From Sulfidibacterium sp964473395 (GTDB lineage Bacteria > Bacteroidota > Bacteroidia > Bacteroidales > F082), in assembly GCA_964473395.1 (NCBI GenBank), contig CAYYOW010000023.1:1-25784 (forward strand): a stretch of DNA of 25,784 bases, given 5' to 3'. This document shows positions 15,030 to 23,171 of this stretch, in pieces. Both the position numbers and the translations under genes were made by a program. Every line of letters begins with the position of its first letter. Positions within the stretch are counted from its first letter, which is position 1. The notes beneath the pieces are model-generated. The model saw only the letters and a list, made by a program, of their open reading frames with translations, was not told the origin of the DNA and searched no databases.

Positions 15030-16793
15030 TTAATTATTGAATATACGGTCAATTATCGCTGCATATTTTTTATGAATATAAGCCCGTTTCAATTTGAGGT
15101 TAGCTGTAATCTCACCGGTATCGATGGTCCATTCATGGTCAAGTAATTCAAACTTTTTGATCTTTTCTGTATCGCCAAAATACTGATTATAAGTGCTTAC
15201 CTCTTTCTTGAAACGTTCTATAATTTCCTTTTGAAGAATGGCGGACCTGTTTTCGCTAAAAGTTATGTCTTTCTCATTGCACCAGCTGCTAAGGTATTCA
15301 AAATCGGGAACAATCAGGGCAGCGGCAAATTTCTGATTTTCACCGATAACAATTATCTGATCAATAAAAGGCGATTCTTTAAATTTGTTTTCAATCAGCT
15401 GCGGAGAGATATATTTTCCCATAGATGTTTTAAAGATTTCCTTTACCCGTCCGGTGATCTTCAGTAAGCCGTTTTCATCAATCACGCCCCGGTCACCGGT
15501 ATGCATCCACCCATCGGTAACCGTTTCTTTGGTGAGCTCCGCATTTTTGAAGTAGCCAACCATAACACTGTTGCCCTTTACAAGAATTTCACCCTGTTCA
15601 GAAGTTTTAACCTGAAGATTTTTTAGAGGAACACCTACCGTTCCCACTTTACTTTCGCCCGGATTAAAAGTGTTTAGGGCAATCACCGGTGAAGTTTCGG
15701 TCATGCCGTAACCTTCGAGCAGAGGGATGCCGGCCGTGTTGAAAACTTTTATCAAACGTGGCTGAATAGCCGCACCTCCGGAAACAACAACGCGCATATT
15801 TCCACCAAGAGCTTCCCTCCATTTAACATATATAAGCTTATCGAAAAATTTTCGTTTGGCATGGAAAGCCGGATTCTTAATGCCGTATTCAAATTGATTG
15901 CCCAAGGCTACTGCCCTGAAAAATAACCATCGGGGAACCGGTTTCAGACTTCTCCCTTTTGCCAGTATCTTATCGTAAACTTTTTCTAGCAAACGGGGGA
16001 CGGTTGTAAGAATATGTGGTTTTATTTCCTGAATGTTTTGTGCGATGGTTGCCATATTTTCGGCATAATAAATGGAAACTCCAAGATAGAGCAGGATGTA
16101 TATATTTGTGCGTTCGTAAACATGGCAAAGCGGGAGGTAGCTCACTGCACGCGATGTTTCGTCCACAGGAAACACCTGATACAGGTTCATAACGTTGTTC
16201 AAAATGTTTTCGTGTGAAAGCATTACTCCTTTGGGACTACCGGTTGTGCCTGATGTGTATATAATGGTAGCAACCTCTGTTGGCTGTATTCCGGCTTTGA
16301 CCTTTTCCAGCATTTCAGGGTCGGCATTTTTCTTTCCTAAGTCAATGAGCTCCTGTAAATGAGGAACATCGGCAAAATCTTTGAATGTATAAACGCCTTT
16401 TACATTGGGCATGTCAGGTACAATGTGTTTGATTTTTCGGAAAAGTTCCTGACCTGAAATAAAGATGTATTTAACCTCCGAATGTTTTAAAATGAAACGG
16501 TAATCGTTTTCACTGATAGTAGGATAAATCGGCACGTGAATGGCTCCAATCTGAAGAATGGCCATATCGATGATGTTCCACTCCGGCCGGTTGGGCGAAA
16601 TAGTGGCAATCTTGTCACCTTTCTCTACGCCAAGCTCTAGTAGTCCATGGCTGATGTTGTTGGCCTGTTCTCGAATGGTTTTAATGTCATATTTTACCCA
16701 TTTCCCGTTTTCTTTTCCAGCCAGTACATCCTCTTTGGGTTTGAAAGATGTTTCGTAATAGGGAAGAATATCGAAAAGTCGCTTAATCTCCAT
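15030..16793 (-). CDS. fadD: Long-chain fatty acid-CoA ligase (AMP-binding)
   Basis: The protein has 587 residues and belongs to the ANL adenylate-forming superfamily. It is predicted to activate long-chain fatty acids to acyl-CoA through an acyl-AMP intermediate. Visible motifs are the phosphate loop YTSGTTGSPKG (179-189), the adenine-binding EGYGMTETSP (360-369), HTGD (431-434), the hinge region around GRVKEIFKTSMGKYISP (448-464), and the C-terminal domain where the catalytic lysine would lie. It resembles the bacterial AMP-dependent long-chain synthetases of about 590 residues (FAA1-like branch). The ATG at 16793 is followed directly by the conserved first domain. It probably shares a transcript with the upstream short-chain dehydrogenase (41-base gap, no -7 box between). 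The symbol indicates function class rather than strict orthology to E. coli FadD. Confidence 0.88.
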   Translation of the reverse strand: MEIKRLFDILPYYETSFKPKEDVLAGKENGKWVKYDIKTIREQANNISHGLLELGVEKGDKIATISPNRPEWNIIDMAILQIGAIHVPIYPTISENDYRFILKHSEVKYIFISGQELFRKIKHIVPDMPNVKGVYTFKDFADVPHLQELIDLGKKNADPEMLEKVKAGIQPTEVATIIYTSGTTGSPKGVMLSHENILNNVMNLYQVFPVDETSRAVSYLPLCHVYERTNIYILLYLGVSIYYAENMATIAQNIQEIKPHILTTVPRLLEKVYDKILAKGRSLKPVPRWLFFRAVALGNQFEYGIKNPAFHAKRKFFDKLIYVKWREALGGNMRVVVSGGAAIQPRLIKVFNTAGIPLLEGYGMTETSPVIALNTFNPGESKVGTVGVPLKNLQVKTSEQGEILVKGNSVMVGYFKNAELTKETVTDGWMHTGDRGVIDENGLLKITGRVKEIFKTSMGKYISPQLIENKFKESPFIDQIIVIGENQKFAAALIVPDFEYLSSWCNEKDITFSENRSAILQKEIIERFKKEVSTYNQYFGDTEKIKKFELLDHEWTIDTGEITANLKLKRAYIHKKYAAIIDRIFNN

Positions 16794-16834
16794 GGTTTTT
16801 GTTTTGGTTGAATTTTTTTACTTTGGGATAAGTT

Positions 16835-17599
16835 TTATTCTTTGTTTAGAACTGTTGCACTAGCCTGGGCTGTAGGCATAATTACCAAGTCGTTGATGTT
16901 AGCATGGGTAGGTAGTGTGGTGGCAAAATAAGCTACAGCGGCTACATCTTCGGGATGTAAGGGTTCAAAACCTTTGTAAACACTGTGGGCTCTGTTTTCG
17001 TCACCTTTAAAGCGTACCACCGAGAATTCTGTTTCTACTGCGCCGGGAGCAATTTGGGTAACCTTTATGCCATATTTTACTGTGTCGATACGGATACCTT
17101 TGGTCAGCGCATCAACGGCGTGTTTTGTGGCGCAATAAACATTTCCAAAAGGATATACCTCTTTCCCTGCAATGGAGCCGATGTTGATGATGTGGCCTTT
17201 TTTGCGTTTCGTCATTCCGGGCAATATGGCGCGTGTTACATAAAGGAGTCCTTTAATGTTGGTGTCAATCATACGCTCCCAGTCATCGGTTTCACCATCC
17301 TGGATGGTGTCCATTCCCACGGCAAGGCCGGCATTGTTCACCAGAACATCTATTTTTGCCCATTCCTCCGGTAAGTTTGCCAACGCAGTTTTTACGGTGC
17401 CGTTGTCTCTCACATCAAAATTGAGGGGAAGTACTTTCACGGAATAATCCTTTGTCAGCTGTTCTGAAATTTTATTTAGCCTGTCGTTACGCCGCCCGGT
17501 GATAATAAGGTTATGACCGTTTTCGCCGAATTTTCTGGCACAGGCAAGACCAATTCCGCTGGTTGCTCCCGTAATTAATACAATATCTTTCATAGGCAT
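16835..17599 (-). CDS. Short-chain dehydrogenase/reductase (YdfG-like)
   Basis: The protein has 254 residues. The classical SDR elements are all present: NAD(P)-binding TGATSGIG (10-17), NNAG (88-91), catalytic S142 and the Y155-x3-K159 pair (YCATK). A basic pair after the second strand (TGRRNDR, 34-40) suggests preference for NADP. Overall it resembles the YdfG group (NADP-dependent 3-hydroxy acid / malonic semialdehyde / L-allo-threonine dehydrogenases), but SDR substrates cannot be assigned by reading. Two starts, at 17599 and two codons later at 17593, are equally plausible. A -7 box lies just upstream. fadD follows 41 bases downstream, so it may serve fatty-acid or 3-hydroxy acid metabolism. 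Confidence 0.88.
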   Translation of the reverse strand: MPMKDIVLITGATSGIGLACARKFGENGHNLIITGRRNDRLNKISEQLTKDYSVKVLPLNFDVRDNGTVKTALANLPEEWAKIDVLVNNAGLAVGMDTIQDGETDDWERMIDTNIKGLLYVTRAILPGMTKRKKGHIINIGSIAGKEVYPFGNVYCATKHAVDALTKGIRIDTVKYGIKVTQIAPGAVETEFSVVRFKGDENRAHSVYKGFEPLHPEDVAAVAYFATTLPTHANINDLVIMPTAQASATVLNKE

Positions 17600-17617
17600 T
17601 TATAAAAAAAAAGCAAG

Positions 17618-17625
17618 CAAAGGTA
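17618..17625 (-). promoter_or_regulatory. -7 box for the SDR-fadD operon
   Basis: The minus strand reads TACCTTTG, an exact TAnnTTTG, 18 bases upstream of the first ATG of the dehydrogenase gene. No well-placed TTG upstream. Confidence 0.5.
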
Positions 17626-17708
17626 GGAAAAATATGAAACTGACTTTTTGGCTAAAATATTCGGGTTTTAATGTTTAATAAAAGCCGGGAAATCTGTGGT
17701 ATAAAAAC

Positions 17709-17737
17709 AAAAAACCCCGGTTTTGCCGGGGTTTTTT
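17709..17737. terminator. GC-rich bidirectional terminator between lacI and the SDR gene
   Basis: The stem AAAAAACCCCGG pairs with CCGGGGTTTTTT around a TTTTG loop, with A- and T-runs on both sides. It lies more than 330 bases beyond the lacI stop, an unusually long distance for that gene's own terminator. Confidence 0.85.
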
Positions 17738-18069
17738 GAATGGACAATTACAGCTTATCTCTCTGCAAACCGTAACAAAACTTTATCATCGGTTTGCGAG
17801 TGATGTGTACAAGGTCTCCACCCTGAAAACACTTTGTAAATATCAACCAAAAAAAGGGAAATTTTACATCCTTGGCAAAGTAGATACGTGTTTTTCTTAG
17901 AACAGCAAGACCAGAGACTGATTTATAGCCATTTAAAACGTTTGCAAAACATTTTCCAATCTAGGGGTTTCCCTTAGAAAATATCCTCGAATGGAAGATT
18001 ATTGTTAAGAAGGGTATGAATTTCTCCGAAATGGTTACTGGGATTCGACAGCAAAACGTCAAAAAGTGC
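17738..18069. other. Gene-free stretch with inverted repeat and operator-like sites
   Basis: There is no convincing coding sequence between the terminator and the lacI stop. It holds the GCAAACCG inverted repeat at 17761-17800 and an ACGTTTGC site at 17938-17945. It could be a long 3' untranslated region of lacI, an unannotated small RNA ending at the 17709-17737 terminator, or the remnant of a lost promoter and gene. No match to tmRNA, RNase P RNA, SRP RNA or 6S RNA was recognised. Confidence 0.5.
17761..17800. repeat. Inverted repeat of GCAAACCG half-sites
   Basis: GCAAACCG (17765-17772) pairs perfectly with CGGTTTGC (17790-17797) across a 17-base spacer. CTC/GAG pairs extend it past one bulged base. 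It could be an RNA hairpin or two inverted binding sites. The same GCAAAC core occurs in the operator candidate at 11231-11246. Confidence 0.6.
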
Positions 18070-19077
18070 TTAGCAGGTATCTCTTTCGATGAGTTGGGTC
18101 TTGATAAAATGATGCTCGGGAGAGAAATCGAAAGAATCTTCGTCAATACGTTTCAACAGAAGTCTGGCAGCTTTTTTCCCCATTTCAAAACCAAACTGAT
18201 CCACTGTGGTTAGCTCCGGATCGCAAATGGAAGAACTCAGGCTGTTTTCAAAGCCGATGACTTTAAGATCATCGGGAATGGAAATCCCAAGTTTTCGTGC
18301 GGCTTTCATGGCTCCGATAGCAGTCATGTCGTTAACGGCAAAAAGACCGTCAGGAAAATCTTTCTTTTTAAAGATACTACGTGAGATTTTGATGGCGTCC
18401 TGATATGTGTCGCAGGAATAAACCAAATCTTTGCTGAATGGAATTCTATGCTTTTCCAATGCCTCTTTGTACCCCCTTAAGCGGTTTTGACCAATAAGCA
18501 GATGTTGCGGAGCGGAATAAAAGGCAATACGCTTGCAACCTTTTCCAATAAGGTAATTCACAGCATGAAAAGCACCGTGATAATCGTCCACAGAAACTGT
18601 ATCGGCATGTAAGTCATTGTTTATACGGTCAAAAAATACCAGTGGAATTTCATTGTCGATAATCTGCTGAAAATGGGAGAAATCGTGTGTTTCTTTAGCA
18701 AAGGATACCAGTACCCCATCCACCCTGTTTGCCAGAAGTGCCTGGATGTTCAGTACCTCACGCATGTATTTTTCGTTGGACTGAAAGACCATCACATTGT
18801 AGTTATTTTCGTAAGCTACCTCTTCAATGCCGTTGATAATGGTGGAAAAGAAATAGTGTTGCGTTTCCGGAACCAGCAGACCAATGGTGTACGTCTTACT
18901 GTTTTTCAGGTTTAGGGCAATGCGGTTTGGCTTGTAACCTAATAGTTTAGCCAGCTCTTTAACTGCCTCACGGGTCTTTATACTAATATCGGGATGATCC
19001 TTTAATGCACGTGAAACCGTCGAAACCGAGAAGCCCAGTTTTTCGGCAATGTCTTTTATGGTAACTTGTTTTTTCAT
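18070..19077 (-). CDS. LacI/GalR-family transcriptional regulator, probable alpha-glucan regulator
   Basis: The protein has 335 residues, normal for the family. The N-terminal helix-turn-helix is clear ('VTIKDIAEKLGFSVSTVSRALKD', residues about 5-27, read as two helices), followed by the hinge helix region GYKPNRIALNLK (47-58). The periplasmic-binding-protein-like effector domain extends from YTIGLLVPE (63-71) to the end. Typical elements in it are NRVDGVLVSF, 'IPLVFFDRI', 'DDYHGAF' and 'PDGLFAVNDMTAIGAM'. It should bind a sugar ligand and a palindromic operator. Its position directly downstream of the GH13 and GH31 genes makes it the likely regulator of both alpha-glucan clusters. Whether it represses or activates cannot be read. 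It may have its own promoter: TATTTTCG, one mismatch to TAnnTTTG, is the complement of 19094-19101. Confidence 0.93.
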   Translation of the reverse strand: MKKQVTIKDIAEKLGFSVSTVSRALKDHPDISIKTREAVKELAKLLGYKPNRIALNLKNSKTYTIGLLVPETQHYFFSTIINGIEEVAYENNYNVMVFQSNEKYMREVLNIQALLANRVDGVLVSFAKETHDFSHFQQIIDNEIPLVFFDRINNDLHADTVSVDDYHGAFHAVNYLIGKGCKRIAFYSAPQHLLIGQNRLRGYKEALEKHRIPFSKDLVYSCDTYQDAIKISRSIFKKKDFPDGLFAVNDMTAIGAMKAARKLGISIPDDLKVIGFENSLSSSICDPELTTVDQFGFEMGKKAARLLLKRIDEDSFDFSPEHHFIKTQLIERDTC

Positions 19078-19201
19078 TCTTTTTATTGGCTTACGAAAAT
19101 ACGCTATTTTTTTTAACTAGTCAATAAAAGTATTCCGATCAAAAAAACAGAGGCTTTACAATCTGAATAGCTAATTCTCAACCTTTTTTGGTCAGCTGTT
19201 T

Positions 19202-20584
19202 TTATTTTTCCAGAACGACATATCCCCATGCCGGAAGTTTAAACGTCATGCTGTTAGGTATGTCGATGTAATGACTGTCGAAAATATTGTAATATCTGCC
19301 TTTTATGTGTTCGTTGTTTATGGTAAATGAATGTTCCTTATCGCTGAGGTTTAAGATGGCCACCAACTGTTTGTCTTTTTTTTCACGATAGAAAGCAAAA
19401 ATATTATCATCAACCCCTTTGGAAAGTGGGATAAGTTTACCTCCTGCTTTTCCGTTTTCCAATACCGGGTTTGTACTTTTAAGATGATTCAGCTTGGTGT
19501 AGAGTGGTGCGTAAGGGAGTTTATCCCAGTTGATAGTATCTTTTTCAAAAAAGCGCAATCGTTTGTTGTTGCCAGCTTCCTGCCCACTGTATGTAAGGGG
19601 CATGCCGGGAATGGTGTAGTCGAAAACCGTAAAAACTTTAAAAGCATCTCCGAGACGTTCAAGAGCTGTTCCATTCCATGAATTTTCATCGTGGTTGCTG
19701 GTGAAATACATACGATAAACATCTGGAGAAAAAGTTTCATCATTCCATTTCAGGTAGGTCCATATGTCGGATGCTTTTTTCTTTCCTTTGGCAATGTCAT
19801 TCATAAGGTGGAGCATTTTCCATGTATAGTTCATGTCGAAGGCATATTTTACCAAAGCCACACTGTCTTCATCTTCGGCAAGCATAAAAACAGGCTTCAC
19901 ATTGTTGAGCGCTGTTCGGGCTTCATCCCAGAAATCAACGGGAACCATACCGGCAACATCACATCTGAATCCATCCACTCCGGCATCTTTTACCCAATAA
20001 ATCATAGCATTAATCATGGCTTGACGCAAATCTTTATTGTTGTAATTCAGTGATATAACATCTGTCCAGTCATAAGGTGAAATAAAATTTCCGTTTTTAT
20101 CTTTTTTATACCAGTCCGGATGTTCTTTTACCCATACGTTGTCCCATGCTGTGTGGTTGGCTACCCAGTCGAGGATAACATGCATCCCTTTCGCGTGAGC
20201 CTCTTTTACCAGCGATTTCAGGTCGTCCATTGTGCCGAAATTGGGGTTTACCGCTTCGTAGTTTTGGACGGCATAGTAGCTTCCCAGACTACCTTTCCGG
20301 TTTTTCTTTCCAATAGGATTGATGGGCATAAGCCACAATATGTCCACACCCATTTTTTGTAGTCGTTCCAAATGTTGCTGGAAAGCTTTAAAAGTCCCTT
20401 CAGGCGTATATTGCCGGATATTTACTTCATAGATGTTCGCGTTGAGGCTCCAGGCCACATGTCTGTTTGTCTTACTATTCTCCATTTTTTTACTCGTTGA
20501 ATTTTGTCCGAAGGCAAAGCTGAAGCTCATTATAAGAGCCATCAATAAAGCCGGCGAAAATATTGAAAAGATTTTATTTTTCAT
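19202..20584 (-). CDS. Exported GH13 alpha-amylase-family glucosidase
   Basis: This 460-residue enzyme acts on alpha-glucan oligosaccharides. A signal peptide (about 1-27, ending FAFGQ) has no lipobox, so the protein is probably periplasmic. The catalytic barrel starts near 'IYEVNIRQYTPEGTF'. The four GH13 regions are visible: DWVANH (139-144), GFRCDVAG with nucleophile D209, E237 in LAEDE, and TSNHDEN with D299. A short C-terminal beta-domain follows (about 380-460). There is no N-terminal neopullulanase-type module, so it is smaller than SusA of Bacteroides thetaiotaomicron. Thirteen bases separate it from the upstream GH31 gene, so the two are almost certainly cotranscribed. lacI follows after 124 bases that contain no clear terminator. 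Confidence 0.93.
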   Translation of the reverse strand: MKNKIFSIFSPALLMALIMSFSFAFGQNSTSKKMENSKTNRHVAWSLNANIYEVNIRQYTPEGTFKAFQQHLERLQKMGVDILWLMPINPIGKKNRKGSLGSYYAVQNYEAVNPNFGTMDDLKSLVKEAHAKGMHVILDWVANHTAWDNVWVKEHPDWYKKDKNGNFISPYDWTDVISLNYNNKDLRQAMINAMIYWVKDAGVDGFRCDVAGMVPVDFWDEARTALNNVKPVFMLAEDEDSVALVKYAFDMNYTWKMLHLMNDIAKGKKKASDIWTYLKWNDETFSPDVYRMYFTSNHDENSWNGTALERLGDAFKVFTVFDYTIPGMPLTYSGQEAGNNKRLRFFEKDTINWDKLPYAPLYTKLNHLKSTNPVLENGKAGGKLIPLSKGVDDNIFAFYREKKDKQLVAILNLSDKEHSFTINNEHIKGRYYNIFDSHYIDIPNSMTFKLPAWGYVVLEK

Positions 20585-20597
20585 GACAGTTAAATTT

Positions 20598-23030
20598 TTA
20601 CCATGTTAGAATTATTTGTTGAGGAATGTTGGCTACTGTTGCCGATAACAATTCTTTGTCCGACTGTTGATACGACTTTAAATACAAATCAGCAGGTTTT
20701 TTTGTGTGCAGCTTAATCGATTTTCCATTTACCCGGAGAGATTTCATTTCATTTTGAAAGCCATGAAACACGAGACGTAAGACCTTGAAACGTGAAATAT
20801 ATTTCCCGGACGGCTTTCCCATGATAACTTTTCTATTGATACCATCATATTGTATTTCTCGTTTATAAAAAGTACCATTTTCGTAGTTATATGTGTTACC
20901 ATCATCTTCGTAATAAATAAAGTTGTTGCTGGTTTTCCCTTGGTAAATATGAATTTCGAGGGTGTCGCCCGGATTTTCCTCTGTATTTTGAATTAGTTTT
21001 TGAACCGGAATAATGGCACCGGCTTTTACGAAAACAGGTAGTTTACTTAATGGACTTGGGGTTAGTAGTTCCCTGCTGCCGTAAAACACGCTATCATCAT
21101 AAAAGGAATACCATTTTCCTTTGGGTAAATAAGCATCTACAGCCATTTGCTCGCTTTTTGCCGGAATAATAAGCAATGCCGGGCCAAACATATATTGGTT
21201 GTCAAACCTTTTGTCATAGATTTTGCTGTCGGAAGCATAATCAATGCTCAAACTTCGTTGCACAGGCATTCCCGTTTGCGAAGCTTCGTAAAAGGCAGCA
21301 TAAATGTAGGGTAACAAATGATAGCGAAGCCGAATAAAACGTGTTGCGAGTGCCTGTGTGGCTATGCCGTAAGACCAAGGCTCCGAACGTTGGGTAAAAA
21401 TAGCAGAATGTACTCTGAAGAAAGGGGCAAAGGTACCGATACTTACCCAGCGGGCATACAATGCCGGTGTGGCATCGCCACCAAAACCTCCCACATCATA
21501 TCCTGCAAAAGGCACCCCTGATAATCCAAAACTGTTTACCAGCCTTATTCCCAGCAGCATGTGTTTGTCTGTAGCCTGATTGTCGCCGGTCCAAATAGCT
21601 GTATATCGCTGCAACCCGGCATAACCGGCTCTTGTCAACACCAGCGGCCTCCGGTTTTGCATGAGTTTTCTGGCGCCTTCGTAAGTGGCGCGGGCCATTT
21701 CCATACCATAAACGTTTTTTCCTTTCATATAGGAAGCTCTTTTTCCTTCCCAGTCCATTTGAAGTATCGGAGGTACCTCTTTTCCCCAAACGGCAATTTC
21801 GTTCATGTCGTTCCAAAAACCGCTTACACCCGTGTTTACCATCCCCTTAAATTGCCGGCCCCACCAGGTACGGACTTTAGGATTGGTAAAATCAGGGAAA
21901 TTACACCAGCCCGGCCATACCTGTCCGCTGTAATCAGTGCCATCGGGATATTTTAGAAAATAGTTATGCTTTTTTCCCTCTTCGTAAACACTGTAACCTT
22001 TTTCAACCTTTATCCCCGGATCAACAATTACCACCGTGTGTATTCCCATATCTTTCAAATCGCCGATAAGCTTTTTTGGATGAGGGAAAGCCATTGGATT
22101 CCAGGTAAATACCTTGTAGGCGTTCATATAACCAATGTCGAGATAAAGCACATCCAGCGGTATTTTTTTATCCCGAAAAGTAGTAGCTATTTCCATCACC
22201 TCCTTGTCAGGTGTATAGCTCCAGCGCGATTGCTGAAAGCCCAGCGCCCATATCGGCGGCATCTTTATCCGTCCGGTTAGCAAACTGTATTCTTTCAGAA
22301 TGCCTGCCGGTGTGTGATGATAGAAAAAATAGTAATCTACCCGGTCATCTTCTACCGAGAAGTAGCTAAAACGGTTGTTCCCCGCTCCAAAATTAAATGT
22401 ACTTCTCGTGGTGTTATCCACAAAGACACCATATTGGAGTCCGTTGTGTCTTCCCATATAAAATGGAATGGTGGAATAGAGCTGGTCGTCCCAGTTTTCG
22501 TAATGGGGGTTGTCGGTGTTCCAGTTGGTATAAGCCGCGCCGCGCCTGTTGAGAGGACCTGTTTTCTCACCGAGCCCCACAAATGTCTCCTGTGGAAACA
22601 GGTGTTTGAAAACAAAAGTCTCGTGGTTCAGCCAGAACGTTCCTGTTTTACCTTCCCGGCTAATGATTTCACCTTCCGGGGTTTGAAAAGTAAACCGTAG
22701 TGGGAACTTATTGATTTTCAGCGTTAAGGAGTCTGTTTTAATCCAAAATACCTTGTTGTTTTCAGTGAATGAGAATTTTGTCTTTTGCGGTTTGGCTATC
22801 ACCGCATAGGAAGGTAGTTCTTTATCCTTGTTTTCCCATACCGAAATTTTAAACAGGGTAGGGGAGAATATGGTCACCCTTGCTGTACCATGAGTCGTCT
22901 GAAAGATAAAACTTTGTGAAGTTTTATTATAAACTGTATAATTTCCCAGGCCTGTGCCTTCGTGTTGTTGTGCCATGGCAGGCTGAAGCATAAAAGGGAA
23001 AAAGAAAATCAAAAATATTTTTTTCATCAA
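20598..23030 (-). CDS. GH31 alpha-glucosidase, exported
   Basis: This 810-residue enzyme is predicted to release glucose from the non-reducing ends of malto-oligosaccharides. The signal peptide is about residues 1-20 (PAMAQ cleavage), and the start MMKK gives two equivalent ATGs. The N-terminal galactose-mutarotase-like beta-sandwich (about 25-250) precedes the barrel, which has the GH31 nucleophile motif WNDMNE with D408 and the acid/base D483 in WTGDN. Other family landmarks are 'WALGFQQSRWSY' (261-272), 'PLDVLYLDIGYM' (291-302) and 'PFAGYDVGGFGG' (507-518). The C-terminal region carries 'PVFVKAGAIIP' and 'YYEDDGNTYNYENG', as in the DUF5110-type module. Bacteroides Sus systems use a GH97 enzyme (SusB) for this step; here a GH31 takes that place. 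Alpha-xylosidase activity is a less likely alternative. Confidence 0.94.
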   Translation of the reverse strand: MMKKIFLIFFFPFMLQPAMAQQHEGTGLGNYTVYNKTSQSFIFQTTHGTARVTIFSPTLFKISVWENKDKELPSYAVIAKPQKTKFSFTENNKVFWIKTDSLTLKINKFPLRFTFQTPEGEIISREGKTGTFWLNHETFVFKHLFPQETFVGLGEKTGPLNRRGAAYTNWNTDNPHYENWDDQLYSTIPFYMGRHNGLQYGVFVDNTTRSTFNFGAGNNRFSYFSVEDDRVDYYFFYHHTPAGILKEYSLLTGRIKMPPIWALGFQQSRWSYTPDKEVMEIATTFRDKKIPLDVLYLDIGYMNAYKVFTWNPMAFPHPKKLIGDLKDMGIHTVVIVDPGIKVEKGYSVYEEGKKHNYFLKYPDGTDYSGQVWPGWCNFPDFTNPKVRTWWGRQFKGMVNTGVSGFWNDMNEIAVWGKEVPPILQMDWEGKRASYMKGKNVYGMEMARATYEGARKLMQNRRPLVLTRAGYAGLQRYTAIWTGDNQATDKHMLLGIRLVNSFGLSGVPFAGYDVGGFGGDATPALYARWVSIGTFAPFFRVHSAIFTQRSEPWSYGIATQALATRFIRLRYHLLPYIYAAFYEASQTGMPVQRSLSIDYASDSKIYDKRFDNQYMFGPALLIIPAKSEQMAVDAYLPKGKWYSFYDDSVFYGSRELLTPSPLSKLPVFVKAGAIIPVQKLIQNTEENPGDTLEIHIYQGKTSNNFIYYEDDGNTYNYENGTFYKREIQYDGINRKVIMGKPSGKYISRFKVLRLVFHGFQNEMKSLRVNGKSIKLHTKKPADLYLKSYQQSDKELLSATVANIPQQIILTW

Positions 23031-23061
23031 AGAAAAATGTTTAAAATAAAAAAAATCATTG

Positions 23062-23069
23062 CAAATATA
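23062..23069 (-). promoter_or_regulatory. -7 box for the GH31-GH13 operon
   Basis: The minus strand reads TATATTTG, an exact TAnnTTTG, about 32 bases upstream of the GH31 ATG. No well-spaced -33 TTG seen. It is back to back with the gldA box at 23148-23155. Confidence 0.5.
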
Positions 23070-23123
23070 AACAAAGTGGCGTATGGAAATAACCCCTTTT
23101 GGTGTGCCACAATTTTTTTAATT

Positions 23124-23139
23124 ACAAACCGTTACCAAA
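23124..23139. promoter_or_regulatory. CAAACCGT site between GH31 and gldA, possible regulator site
   Basis: ACAAACCGTTACCAAA resembles the stretch at 17764-17779 (TGCAAACCGTAACAAA), with 12 of 16 positions the same. It lies upstream of the GH31 -7 box, where a regulator of that operon could bind. It is not a good palindrome on its own. Confidence 0.3.
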
Positions 23140-23147
23140 AGTGTTTT

Positions 23148-23155
23148 TATATTTG
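23148..23155 (+). promoter_or_regulatory. -7 box for gldA
   Basis: TATATTTG, an exact TAnnTTTG, lies 16 bases upstream of the ATG at 23172 and supports that start. Confidence 0.5.
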
Positions 23156-23171
23156 TATCTTAAAACATTTC

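Noticed and set aside
17738..18069. Known structured RNA (tmRNA, RNase P, SRP, 6S) behind lacI
   Set aside because: None of their recognisable signature segments was found on either strand.
22962..23171. Upstream in-frame extension of the gldA coding frame (start at 22962)
   Set aside because: The extension overlaps the GH31 gene and has no ABC-family similarity; the family N-terminus begins at ATG 23172, just after a good -7 box.
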